This document shows positions 17,262 to 28,129 of a stretch of 64,000 nt of DNA, one piece after another; within the stretch, counting starts at the first letter, position 1; the number at the start of each line of letters is the position of its first letter. The position numbers and the translations under genes were made by a program. The notes under the pieces were generated by a model. The model saw only the letters and a list, made by a program, of their open reading frames with translations, ran no database searches and had not been told where the DNA came from. The DNA is from Caulobacter vibrioides (lineage in GTDB: Bacteria > Pseudomonadota > Alphaproteobacteria > Caulobacterales > Caulobacteraceae): the NCBI GenBank assembly GCA_001449105.1, contig LNIY01000081.1, forward strand, positions 1 to 64,000, written 5' to 3'.

Positions 17262-17283
17262 GACTAATTAGTCAGATGACTAA
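17262..17283. promoter_or_regulatory. Operator of the SdpR-like repressor
   Basis: There are three hexamer half sites: GACTAA (17262-17267), TTAGTC (17268-17273) and GACTAA (17278-17283). The first two form a perfect 12-bp palindrome; the last two are an inverted pair with a 4-base spacer. They start 9 bases upstream of the repressor ATG, as expected for autorepression. Confidence 0.65.
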
Positions 17284-17327
17284 GAGTCAAGGCCGCGCCT
17301 CTCGCTCTGACCTGGACGCCCCCAATC

Positions 17328-17427
17328 CGTAAAATCCCCGCGAAAGCGGGGACCCAGGTGTTTTATCGTCGAGCGCCGTTGGGTTTCAGAAAAGCCTGGG
17401 TCCCCGCTTTCGCGGGGATTTTACGGG
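17328..17427. repeat. Family D inverted repeat
   Basis: CCGTAAAATCCCCGCGAAAG..GGGGACCCAGG faces CCTGGGTCCCCGCTTTCGCG..GGGATTTTACGG, with about 30 bases between the arms. The second copy is at 58370-58470 and shares the inner sequence TTTTATCGTCGAGCGC in inverted orientation. Confidence 0.85.
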
Positions 17428-17451
17428 TGAGAAGCGCAGGTTTGCTTCCAG

Positions 17452-17498
17452 GCCCCTCCGTCGGCCTCGCCGACACCTCCCCCTTTGGGGGGAGGATC
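17452..17498. repeat. Family A single unit
   Basis: CCCCTCCGTCGGCCTCGCCGACACCTCCCCCTTTGGGGGGAGG is a lone half of the paired element, just upstream of recQ. The remaining DNA of 17253-17556 is the operator and the family D repeat, with no gene. Confidence 0.65.
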
Positions 17499-17556
17499 TG
17501 AAAAATCCCCCGTTTCCGGCCTTGGCGCGGAGTCGCGCCCCTGCCAAAAGAGCGCC

Positions 17557-19404
<1,848 letters not shown>

Positions 19405-19580
19405 GGCCGGAGCGGCCGGGCGAGGCGGCCCGACTGGAGCCAGACGACCGATACGCGCAAAACGCGCATGACGGCCTCTTGCTCGAACCAAACCGGCTCG
19501 CCAGGTGTTAGTCTCCAGACGCCCGGCGTGCGCCTCGTTTCGCGCGCCGTGACCATGCCCTTTCACACCGGGAGACGCCG

Positions 19581-19895
19581 ATGACCGACGCCACCATCAA
19601 GACCGACCTCGCCGGCGGCGCCGCTGAAGCCAAGAACGGGGCCCGCAAGGCCGCCTCCAAGGCCACCGCCGCGGTCAAGAAGGCCGCCGCCACCCTCGCC
19701 GAGACGACCGCCGAAAAGACCCAGGTCGCCCGCGAGTACGTGCACGACAAGACCGACGCCGCCGTCGCCTGGTCCAAGCCCAAGGCCGAGGCCGCCCACA
19801 AGGCCGCCGAGGAGCATCCGCTGGCCCTGGCCCTGGGGACCTTCGTGGCCGGCGCGGTGTTCGGCTTCCTGCTGGCCCGCAACTTCGACCGCTAG
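19581..19895 (+). CDS. DUF883/ElaB-like membrane-anchored helical protein
   Basis: The 104-residue product is alanine/lysine-rich and helical (ARKAASKATAAVKKAAATLA) over residues 15-80. A C-terminal membrane anchor LALALGTFVAGAVFGFLLAR ends in a short basic tail. This matches the layout of the ElaB/YqjD/DUF883 family of inner-membrane proteins, some of which bind ribosomes in stationary phase. The assignment is by architecture. The stop codon TAG lies inside a 19-base inverted repeat that flanks the following family B element. Confidence 0.75.
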   Translation: MTDATIKTDLAGGAAEAKNGARKAASKATAAVKKAAATLAETTAEKTQVAREYVHDKTDAAVAWSKPKAEAAHKAAEEHPLALALGTFVAGAVFGFLLARNFDR

Positions 19896-20104
19896 GGTTC
19901 GGACTCAATTGTCCGGGAGTGAAAAACCCTTTAAAACCAACGCTCTATAAATCGCCATCCCGGAAAGCGCGAAGCGCTTATCCGGGACCCAGGGGCCGGC
20001 GCACTGCCGGCGTCCCCTGGGTCCCGGCTCTGCGGCCCGCTACGCGAGCCTTCGGCCGGGATGACGACCTTTATCGAGCCTAGGTAATTGAGTACGGACC
20101 CTAG
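19892..20104. repeat. Family B element nested in a 19-base inverted repeat
   Basis: CTAGGGTTCGGACTCAATT (19892-19910) and AATTGAGTACGGACCCTAG (20086-20104) are inverted with two mismatches and enclose a family B pair at 19953-20066. The left arm includes the stop codon of the DUF883-like gene. Confidence 0.7.
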
Positions 20105-20109
20105 CCCCC

Positions 20110-20182
20110 GGGCGCGGACGCCGCGCCCTGAAGGCCTGAAGCAGCAAACGCCCGGCGGGTTCGTCCCGCCGGGCGTTTTGTT
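20110..20182 (+). terminator. Hairpin plus strong Rho-independent terminator
   Basis: A perfect 8-bp hairpin (GGGCGCGG-ACG-CCGCGCCC, 20110-20128) is followed by a perfect 14-bp terminator stem (AAACGCCCGGCGGG-TTCGT-CCCGCCGGGCGTTT, 20146-20178) running into TGTTTTG. It lies 250 bases after the DUF883-like gene, past a family B element. It either ends that transcript or belongs to a short untranslated RNA. Confidence 0.75.
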
Positions 20183-20196
20183 TTGCGGTCGCAAGC

Positions 20197-20333
20197 GCCT
20201 CCCCCGTGCAACGGGGGAGGTGGCGCGGTGCGGATACGCGCCGTGACGGAGGGGGCGACCGCCGACCCGGCGCCCAGTCTCGCCCCCTCCACCGGCTTCG
20301 CCGGTCCCCCTCCCCCCGCTTCGCGAGGGAGGA
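20197..20333. repeat. Family A variant inverted-repeat element
   Basis: CGCCTCCCCCGTGCAACGGGGGAGGTGGCGCGG..GTGACGGAGGGGGCGA faces TCGCCCCCTCCACCGGCTTCGCCGGTCCCCCTCCCCCCGCTTCGCGAGGGAGG. No gene is seen in 19896-20398. Confidence 0.7.
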
Positions 20334-20343
20334 ACAGACAAGG

Positions 20344-20377
20344 AAAGGGCGGCGCCGTCGCCGGCGCCGCCCCCTTT
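20344..20377 (-). terminator. Terminator of the giant autotransporter gene
   Basis: On the minus strand AAAGGGGGCGGCGCCGG pairs with CGGCGCCGCCCTTT, followed by CCTTGTCT, 22 bases after the gene's stop codon. Confidence 0.65.
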
Positions 20378-20398
20378 AGTTCAGGTCTTCGCCTTCGA

Positions 20399-23300
20399 TC
20401 AGAAGGGCGACTGGATCGAGAGCCTGACGCCCTGACTGTCGCTGTCCTTCGTGACCATGTTGTCGAAGTCCAGGCCGAACCGGATGCCGTTCTTGATGGT
20501 CAGGTCGGCCCCGAGCTCCAGCCGCAGCTGGTCGCGGTCGATCGGATCCACCGTCAGGCGGTAGGTCGGCCCGCCCACCCAGTCGGTGTAGCTGAGCAGG
20601 GCGTCGTTGGCCTTCTCGAAGTCGTGCGAGTACTCGACCCGGAAGCGCGGAGCCAGCAGGCCGGCCGCCGTCTTGCGGAGGAACTCGCCGCGCAGGCCGA
20701 GCGTGCCGGTGAGGCTTTGCACGGTCTGGGCGTGGTAGGTCAGGCCGTAGGGCCCGCCGCCCGTTTCCGAGAACGCATCCAGCTGCGAGCGGCTGTAGGC
20801 GACCCGGCCGTAGGGCGAGAGCAGGCTGGTGGGGGTGCGGTGCTCCATCCCGAAGGTCAGAGCGCCGAACACCTGGTCGCCGTCACGCTGGCCGTTCACC
20901 AGCTCGCCCGTCGAGGTGACGTAGCGGCGGGTGTCGAAGTCGAGCGTGCCGTAGCCGAGGACCCCGTCGATGAAGGTCTTCTCGCCCGTCTTCAGGCTGG
21001 CGTAGAGGCCGGCGCTGTAGCTTTCGGCCCGGCTCTTGGTGCCCGACTTGCCGACCCGGCTGGAGTCTCGGCCGTAGCCGACACCCAGGCCGAAGGCGAA
21101 GTCTTCGTTCACCCGGTAGTCGACGCCGCCGGTGAGGCCGTCGGTGGTGAAGCGGAAGCCGCTTTGCTGGCCGACCGCGTCACGCATCCCGAAGTCCGCC
21201 GAACCGGCCGCCCAGACGCCCCAACGCTTGGGACCAGCCTGGCCGTCCTCGCCGTCGTCCTTGGCCGTGTAACCGGCCTCCGTCGCGGGCAACAGGGGCT
21301 CGGACGGATCGGCGGCGTCGTTCATGCCGAGGCTGGCGTACTTGCGGAACCGCTCGCGCGCTTCCAGGCCGTCCTCGCGCTCGGTGACGCCGCCGCTGAC
21401 GCTGACCCCGAACCCGCGACCCGCGCCGCCGCCGTTGTGCAGCTGCTCGAGGCGACGGTTGAAGTTGCTGATCTGGGCGTCGGCGAAGCGGATGGCCGCT
21501 GCGTCCTGGGCCGCGATCAGACCCTTCACTTCCGGATCCTTCGACGGATCCGGGCGAGCCGTGACGATCACGTTGATCCGGCCGGGGGCCGAAGTCGCGA
21601 AGGCGTTGCTCAGGGTGTAGCTCACCACCGCCGTGCCCGCGAAGGCGTTGTCGGGGGTGTAGGTCAGGGTGTAGGCGCCCGACGAGGGGTTGGTCACCAC
21701 GGCCGCGCCGGAGTTGGCGGGCGTGATCGACACCACCGCCGCGCCGATGAACGGCCCGCCGCTGGCCCCGGTCACCAGGTTAACGACCGCCTTCTGGCCG
21801 GCGAGGATCTCGACGGTGATCGGCGGCGCCGTCAGCGGCGCGGGGTTGACGGTGACGGTCACCGGAACCGGAGCGGACGAACCGAACGGATTGTTGATCC
21901 GATAGGTGAAGCTGTCCGAACCGGAGAAGCCGGTGGCCGGGGTGTAGACGATGGTCTCGCCGTTGACGACGGCCGTGCCCTTGGTCGGGGCCGTGCCCAC
22001 CGCCACGCCCGTGAACGGGCTGCCGGTCGCGCCTTGCGTAGCCGCCAGGGTGACCGACTGGCCGGCCAGGACGGTGAGCGTCTGGGCCGACTGGGTCGGG
22101 ACCGCCAGCGGGTTGACCGTGACGGTGACCGTCGCCGGACCGCCCGTGCCGCCGTCGCCGGTGGCCGTGTAGGTGAAGGTGTCCGTGCCGAAGAAGTTGG
22201 CGGCCGGAACATAGGTGACTTGGAGGCCCGAAACCGTCGCCGTGCCGTTGGCCGGAGCCGAGGCGACCGCGATGGTCGAGATCGGGCCGGTGTCGTTGAC
22301 GGTCACCGGGATGACCACCGACGCGTTGGCGTTGACGGTCGCGGTGTCGTTGACGACGACCGGAGCCGGGGCGGCGACGGCCACGCTGATCGCGGCCGGC
22401 GTCGAGGTGCCCCCGGGGCCCGAGGCCGCGTAGGTGAAGCTGTCCGGACCGTAGTAGCCCGGGTTCGGGGTGTAGGTGATGGTCACCGTGCCCGAGCCGC
22501 TCTGCGAGCGCATCCGCGAGGCCGAGCCGTTGACCACGGCGGTCCCGTGTTGCGGCGGATCGACGATGACCACCGAGTCGTAGAACCCGTCGATCAGGTT
22601 CGAGACGTCGATCGTCGTCGGCGAGCCGGCCGGCGTCGTGGTGCTGGTCGGGTCGACCACCGGCGCGGCGGCCTGGTTGATCGCCAGGGTGACGTTGACG
22701 CTGGTCGAGTACGGGCCCGTACCACCGGCCGAGTCCGTGACCGTGACGGTCAGCGGGAAGCTGCCGGCCTCGGTCGGCGTGCCCGAGAGCTCGCCGGTCG
22801 AGGGATTCAGCGTCACGCCGGTCGGAAGCGCGCCGGTCACCGCGTAGGTGTAGGGCAGCGCCCCGCCCGAGGTCTGGAAGGTCTGGCTGTAGGCCACGCC
22901 GTAGTCACCGGCCGGCAGCGAGGTCGGCGTCAGCGACAGGGTCGGGCTGGCGATGGTGATCGAGAACGTGGCCGAACCCGTGGCGCCGTAGGTGTCGGTC
23001 GCCGTGATCACCGCGTTGAACGTGCCGCCCGCGGTCGGGATCCCCGAGAGGACGCCGGCCGTGTTGAGCACCAGGCCCGGAGGCAGGCCGGTCCCACTGA
23101 AGGTGTAGGGAACCGTGCCGGTCGAGGCGATGAAGGTCGTGTTGGTATAGACGACGCCCACCGTGCCGCCGGCGGGAGCGCCGGTGACCACGAGGGTCGG
23201 CGCCGTGACGGTGATCGTGACCGTGGCCGCAGCCGAGGTCCCGCCGGCGTTGGTGGCCGTGTAGGTGAAGGTGTCCGTACCCGAGAAGCCGGGCGTCGGA

Positions 23301-26300
23301 TCGTAGGTGAAGGCCATGCCGCTGACCGTGGCCGTCCCGTGGGTCGGCGGGGTCGCGACGGTGACCGAGGTCGCCGGCACGCCGCTCAGGGCGGGGTTGA
23401 TCGTGTTGCCGGTGCTGTTGGCGGCCACGGTCACGGAGACCGCGCCCGGGGTCGGCGGCGCCGGCACGTTCACGACCAGACCGTAGCCTTGGTTGACCGA
23501 GAACGGACCCGTGCCGGTCGAGCTGTCGGTGGCGCGGATGGTGAAGTTGAACGTGCCCGGGGCCGTCGGCGTGCCCGAGAGCTCGCCGGTGGCCGGATCC
23601 AGCGTCAGGCCCGGAACTGGCGTTCCGATCAGGGCGTAGCTGTAGGGCGCGGTGCCGCCGGTGGCGACGACCGTGGCGCTGTAGGCCGAGTGCTGGGTCG
23701 CGGCCGACAGCGAGGTCGGGTTCAGCGCCAGGGTCGGATCAGCGACCGTGACGTTATAGACCTGCGCCGGGCTGAAGAACGGCGCGCCGGTTCCGGTCGA
23801 GGAGTCCTGCGCCCGGATTTGGAAGCTGAAGCTGCCGCCGGCGGTCGGCGTACCGGAGATCTGGCCCGTCGGGGACAGTGTCAGACCGGCAGGCAGGACC
23901 GTGCCGCCGAACAGGGCGTACTGGTAGGGCGCCGTGCCGCCGCTGGCGGTCAGCGTCGTCGTGTAGGACGTCGCCACCGACATGGCCGGCAGGCTGGTCG
24001 AGGTGATCGCCACGGCCGGAGCCGCGATCGTGATCGTGTAGGGGGTGCTGCCCATGAAGGGGCCGCCGCCCGTCGTCGAGTCCGTCGCGGTGACGGTGAC
24101 GTTGAACGAACCCGCCTCCGTCGGCGTGCCCGAGAGCGTGCCGCCGGGCGACAGGGCCAGGCCGTCGGGCAGGTTGCCCGAGACGGCGTAGCTGTAGGGC
24201 GCCGTACCGCCGCTGGCGTTCAGGCTGTGGCTGCCGTAGGCGACGCCGGCCTGGCCGTTGGGCAGCGTGCCCGCGACCGTGATCGCCGGAGCGCCGATGG
24301 TCAGGCTGTAGGTGCGCTGGCCCGTATAGGGACCCGCTCCGGTGGTGGAGTCCTGGGCCGTGATGGTGAAGGTGAAGGTCCCCACGGCGGTCGACACGCC
24401 CGACAGGGTGTCGCCCGACAGGGTGACGCCCGGAGGCAGGCCCGAGCTCACCGAGTAGGTGTAGCCGCTGGTGCCGCCGGTGGCGCTGAACTGCGCGTTC
24501 ACCGCCACGCCGGCCGCGACCGGGGTCAAGGTCGGATTGGTCGGCGACACGACGATCGTCGGCGCGTCGACCGTCAGGCTGTAGGTGCGCGTGCCGGTGA
24601 ACGGCGCGCCCGCGCCCGTCGAGCTGTCGGTGGCGGTGACGTCGAAGTTGAAGCTGCCGCTGGCCGTCGGCGTGCCCGAGACGACGCCGCTGGCGGCGTT
24701 GATCGTCAGGCCGGCCGGCAGGCCGGTGGCGGCATAGCTGTAAGGCGAGGTGCCGCCGCTGGCGGTGATCGGCGAACCCGACGCGTTGTAGGCTTGAGCT
24801 ATCGCGGCGTTGGGCAGCGACGTCGACGACAGGGTGATCGTCGGCGCGTTGATGACCAGGGTATAGGCCTGGCTGGCGAAATAGGAGCCGCCGGTGGTCG
24901 AGTCAGTGGCCCGGATGGTGACCGGGAACGACCCCGCCTGCGTCGGCGTGCCCGAGATCTGGCCGTTGGGAGCCAGGCTCAGGCCGAGCGGCAGTTGCGT
25001 GCCGCCGTCCAGGGTGAAGGTGTAGGGCGCCGTGCCGCCGGAGGCGGTCACGGTGTGGTTGTAGGCGCTGGCGACAGCGCCGCTCGCCAGCGGCGTCGTC
25101 GACACCACGATCGACGGCGCGGCGACCGTGATGCTGTAGGCGGCCGAGCCGGTATAGGCGTTGCCGCTGCTGTCCGTGCCCGTGACGGTGAAGTTGAACG
25201 TGCCCGTCGCCGTCGGCGAGCCGGAAATGACGCCGCCGCTCAGGGTGAGGCCCGGAGGCAGGTCGCCCGGAGGCGCGCTGTAGGTGATCGGCGCGACGCC
25301 GCCCGTGCTGGTGAAAGTCTGGCTGTAGGCGACGCCCGCCTGGCCGCCCGGCAGGGCGCCCGAGGCCGGCGACAGGTTGATGGTCGGCGCGGCGATGGTC
25401 AGCGTGGCCGAGGCCGTGCTGGTGTAGCTGCCGTTGCCGCCCGAGCTGTCGGTGACGGTGACCACGACCGTGGCGGTGGTCGCCGTGGTCGGGACGCCGC
25501 TGATGACGCCCGAGCTGTCCATCGTCAGGCCGGCGGGCAGGCCCGTGGCCGAGAAGTTGTTATAGGGCGGGTTGCCGCCGCTGATGGTCACGGCCGAGGC
25601 GCCGCTGTTGTAGGCCTCGCCCACCGTGCCGGTGGAGGCCGGCAGGGTGACCGAGAACACCGGGTCGTTCACGGTCACGAAGACCTGGCCGATGTTCGAC
25701 GTGCCGCCGGCGTTGGTGGCGACGTAGTTGAAGGTGTCGGTGCCGCGGAAGCCGACCGGCGGGGTGTAGCTCATCAGGCCGGCGCTATCGACGCTGACCG
25801 TGGCCCCGTATTGCGACGCGCCGACCTGGTAGCCGGTCGGGCTTTCGGTGGCGTGCGAGGCCGCGCTGAACGTCGTCGCCGTGGCCGAACCGGTGTTGTA
25901 GGTCAGGCCGCTGATGGAGAAGGACGAGACCACCGGGGCCGGCGGCAGGCTGACCGTCAGGGTCGCCGTGGTGTTGGCGTTGTAGGGACCAGCGCCCAGC
26001 GAGCTGTCGGTGACGTTGACGGTGACGGTGAAGACGCCGTTGGCCGCAGGCGTGCCGCTGATGACGCCGCCGCCGGCGTCGGTCAGGCCCGAGGGCAGAC
26101 CGTTGATGCTGTTGACGGTGTAGGTCGCGCGGCCGCCCGAGAAGGTCACGGGGCTGTTGCCGGCGTTGTAGACCCGCTCGACCGTGGCCGTGGCCGACGG
26201 CAGGGTCAGCGAGATCGTCGGATTGCCGATCGTCAACGTAACCGTGGCCGGGCTGGACGTGCCGCCGACGTTGCTGGCGGTGTAGGTGAAGCTGTCGTTG

Positions 26301-28129
26301 GCGTTACGGAAGCCGACAGGCGGCGTATAGGTGGCGATGCCGCTGCTGTTGACGCTGACGCTGCCGCCCTGGGCCGTGGTGGCCGAACCGACCGCGTAGT
26401 TGGTCGGCGTGCCGCCCCCAGTAATATAGAGCGACAGGTCGATGTTCGTCGTCAGGTTCGCGCCGGTGTTGTAGGCGACGATCGAGCCGTAGGTCTGCGA
26501 GCTGGCGACCGGCGGCGCGACGAAGGTGAACTGGTCGGCCGCACTGGTGGCGCTGGTCCCGCCGGCGGTGGTGACGCGGATATCCACCGTGCCCGAACCG
26601 GCCGGCGAGGTCGCCGTGATCTGGGTCGCGCTGTTGAAGGTGAAGCCCGTCGCCGCCGTGCCGCCGAACGTCACGGCCGAAACGCCCGTGAAGTTCGTGC
26701 CGGTGATGGTCACGCTCGTGCCGCCCGCGGTCGGGCCCGCCGTCGGCGAGACCGAGGTCACGGTCGGAGCCGGGACGTAGGTGAACTGGTCGGCGGCGCT
26801 GGTGGCGCTCTGGCCGCCAGGCGTGGTGACGCGGACGTCGTAGGTGCCCGCCGAATTGGCCGGCGAGATCGCGGTGATCTGGGTGTTGCTGTTGATGGTG
26901 TAGGTGGCGCCGGCCGCGCCGAACACCACCGCACCCGTGCCCGGCGCGGCCGCGAAGCCCGTGCCGGTGATGATCACCGACGTGCCGCCGCCCGTCGGGC
27001 CGGAGGTCGGCGAGATCGAGGTCACCGTCGGCGCATTGATATAGGTGTACTGGTCGTTGGCGCTGACGGCGCTCTGGCCGCCCACCGTGGTGACACGGAC
27101 GTCGATCGTGCCGGCCGAACCGGCCGGGACGGTGGCCGTGATCTGGGTGGGGCTCACGACGGTGTATCCGGTCGCGGCGGCGGCGCCGAAGGTGACGGCC
27201 GTGGCGTTGGTGAAGTTCGTGCCGGTGATGGTCACCGAGTTGGTTCCGCCCGTGGGGCCGGCGCTCGGCGAGACCGCCGTCACGGTGGGGGGCGCGACGT
27301 AGGTGAAGCCGGTCGTGGCCGTGCCGCCCGCGGTGGTGACCGCGACGACGACGCCGCCGGCGGCGTGGGCGGGAGTGTTGAAGGTGATCGTGGTGTCGTT
27401 CAGCAGCGTGGGCGTCACGGTGGAGCCGTCGACCGTCAGGGTCGCGTTGGTGAAGTTCAGGCCGGTGAGCGTCACGCTGGTGGAGCCCGTGGTGGGGCCT
27501 TCGGTCGGCGTGGTGTTGGTGATCGCCGGCGGAGCGACCACGCACGAGGCGGTGACCGTGACCGTGCCGTCAGACGTGCCCGAGCCGACGATGCGCGTCT
27601 CCAGCGCGTACTCATTGGCCGTCAGCGTGTAGGACACGCTGCCGCTGGCAGTCAGCTGGCTGCCGGTGACTAGGTTGCCGATCGAGGCGCTGGTCGTGCC
27701 GCGATAGAGGCGCGACTCCAGGACCGTGCCGGTGATCGTGGTGGTGACCGTGATCACCTCGCCGGGGTTGTCGTCGTATTTTGCCCCGCCGTTGTACCAA
27801 CTGGCTCTGGCCCCGTGGGTCGAGGCGTCGGTGAGAAGACCGTTCAGCGTCTGGAGACTGGAGGTCATCCGAGCGTTGGTGGAGTTGATCGTACCGGCGA
27901 CGTAGACCGTCTGCTGGTCGAGGGCGCCGGCGTTGACCGCGTCGCAGAACGCCGAGGCGAAGGCGGCCGAGGGACCGACCGCGGCCGCCAGCAAGGCGAC
28001 CATGGCCATGACCAGATAGCGCGCGCGCTGCATGACCGTGCGCTCACGGCCACGCTGCACTTGCGCCTCGCCGGACTGCACTGCAGTCGCGTTACCCCGC
28101 ATGACGCGGGTCAGCCACCCCTGGAACAT
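20399..28129 (-). CDS. Giant Ig-repeat autotransporter (about 2,576 residues)
   Basis: This is a predicted surface protein. The N terminus has a signal segment (ARYLVMAMVALLAAAVGPSA) preceded by a polar 35-residue extension. Four IPT/TIG domains follow (motif TGTNFTNATAVTFG). Then come about eleven He_PIG-type repeats (LPxGLTL..SGTPTxxGSFxFTVTATDSSTG) interleaved with about seven Big_9/cadherin-like repeats (YTPxxGFxGTDTFTYTATNAGGTS). A helical linker (AAIRFADAQISNFNRRLEQL) leads to a C-terminal autotransporter beta-barrel of about 290 residues starting near KRWGVWAAGSADF and ending in phenylalanine. It is therefore a type Va-like adhesin. ATG at 28129 is chosen because GGGGGA lies five bases upstream; a GTG at 28156 is possible. 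It is divergent from a tail-collar gene. Confidence 0.93.
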   Translation of the reverse strand: MFQGWLTRVMRGNATAVQSGEAQVQRGRERTVMQRARYLVMAMVALLAAAVGPSAAFASAFCDAVNAGALDQQTVYVAGTINSTNARMTSSLQTLNGLLTDASTHGARASWYNGGAKYDDNPGEVITVTTTITGTVLESRLYRGTTSASIGNLVTGSQLTASGSVSYTLTANEYALETRIVGSGTSDGTVTVTASCVVAPPAITNTTPTEGPTTGSTSVTLTGLNFTNATLTVDGSTVTPTLLNDTTITFNTPAHAAGGVVVAVTTAGGTATTGFTYVAPPTVTAVSPSAGPTGGTNSVTITGTNFTNATAVTFGAAAATGYTVVSPTQITATVPAGSAGTIDVRVTTVGGQSAVSANDQYTYINAPTVTSISPTSGPTGGGTSVIITGTGFAAAPGTGAVVFGAAGATYTINSNTQITAISPANSAGTYDVRVTTPGGQSATSAADQFTYVPAPTVTSVSPTAGPTAGGTSVTITGTNFTGVSAVTFGGTAATGFTFNSATQITATSPAGSGTVDIRVTTAGGTSATSAADQFTFVAPPVASSQTYGSIVAYNTGANLTTNIDLSLYITGGGTPTNYAVGSATTAQGGSVSVNSSGIATYTPPVGFRNANDSFTYTASNVGGTSSPATVTLTIGNPTISLTLPSATATVERVYNAGNSPVTFSGGRATYTVNSINGLPSGLTDAGGGVISGTPAANGVFTVTVNVTDSSLGAGPYNANTTATLTVSLPPAPVVSSFSISGLTYNTGSATATTFSAASHATESPTGYQVGASQYGATVSVDSAGLMSYTPPVGFRGTDTFNYVATNAGGTSNIGQVFVTVNDPVFSVTLPASTGTVGEAYNSGASAVTISGGNPPYNNFSATGLPAGLTMDSSGVISGVPTTATTATVVVTVTDSSGGNGSYTSTASATLTIAAPTINLSPASGALPGGQAGVAYSQTFTSTGGVAPITYSAPPGDLPPGLTLSGGVISGSPTATGTFNFTVTGTDSSGNAYTGSAAYSITVAAPSIVVSTTPLASGAVASAYNHTVTASGGTAPYTFTLDGGTQLPLGLSLAPNGQISGTPTQAGSFPVTIRATDSTTGGSYFASQAYTLVINAPTITLSSTSLPNAAIAQAYNASGSPITASGGTSPYSYAATGLPAGLTINAASGVVSGTPTASGSFNFDVTATDSSTGAGAPFTGTRTYSLTVDAPTIVVSPTNPTLTPVAAGVAVNAQFSATGGTSGYTYSVSSGLPPGVTLSGDTLSGVSTAVGTFTFTITAQDSTTGAGPYTGQRTYSLTIGAPAITVAGTLPNGQAGVAYGSHSLNASGGTAPYSYAVSGNLPDGLALSPGGTLSGTPTEAGSFNVTVTATDSTTGGGPFMGSTPYTITIAAPAVAITSTSLPAMSVATSYTTTLTASGGTAPYQYALFGGTVLPAGLTLSPTGQISGTPTAGGSFSFQIRAQDSSTGTGAPFFSPAQVYNVTVADPTLALNPTSLSAATQHSAYSATVVATGGTAPYSYALIGTPVPGLTLDPATGELSGTPTAPGTFNFTIRATDSSTGTGPFSVNQGYGLVVNVPAPPTPGAVSVTVAANSTGNTINPALSGVPATSVTVATPPTHGTATVSGMAFTYDPTPGFSGTDTFTYTATNAGGTSAAATVTITVTAPTLVVTGAPAGGTVGVVYTNTTFIASTGTVPYTFSGTGLPPGLVLNTAGVLSGIPTAGGTFNAVITATDTYGATGSATFSITIASPTLSLTPTSLPAGDYGVAYSQTFQTSGGALPYTYAVTGALPTGVTLNPSTGELSGTPTEAGSFPLTVTVTDSAGGTGPYSTSVNVTLAINQAAAPVVDPTSTTTPAGSPTTIDVSNLIDGFYDSVVIVDPPQHGTAVVNGSASRMRSQSGSGTVTITYTPNPGYYGPDSFTYAASGPGGTSTPAAISVAVAAPAPVVVNDTATVNANASVVIPVTVNDTGPISTIAVASAPANGTATVSGLQVTYVPAANFFGTDTFTYTATGDGGTGGPATVTVTVNPLAVPTQSAQTLTVLAGQSVTLAATQGATGSPFTGVAVGTAPTKGTAVVNGETIVYTPATGFSGSDSFTYRINNPFGSSAPVPVTVTVNPAPLTAPPITVEILAGQKAVVNLVTGASGGPFIGAAVVSITPANSGAAVVTNPSSGAYTLTYTPDNAFAGTAVVSYTLSNAFATSAPGRINVIVTARPDPSKDPEVKGLIAAQDAAAIRFADAQISNFNRRLEQLHNGGGAGRGFGVSVSGGVTEREDGLEARERFRKYASLGMNDAADPSEPLLPATEAGYTAKDDGEDGQAGPKRWGVWAAGSADFGMRDAVGQQSGFRFTTDGLTGGVDYRVNEDFAFGLGVGYGRDSSRVGKSGTKSRAESYSAGLYASLKTGEKTFIDGVLGYGTLDFDTRRYVTSTGELVNGQRDGDQVFGALTFGMEHRTPTSLLSPYGRVAYSRSQLDAFSETGGGPYGLTYHAQTVQSLTGTLGLRGEFLRKTAAGLLAPRFRVEYSHDFEKANDALLSYTDWVGGPTYRLTVDPIDRDQLRLELGADLTIKNGIRFGLDFDNMVTKDSDSQGVRLSIQSPF

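Noticed and set aside
20183-27673. A 2,496-codon open frame on the plus strand opposite the giant autotransporter gene
   Set aside because: It mirrors the Thr/Ala/Ser/Gly-rich repeats of the minus-strand gene. Its product is a low-complexity Arg/Gly/Val/Ala mixture without domains, signal or start context. The minus frame has a signal peptide, Ig repeats and a beta-barrel.
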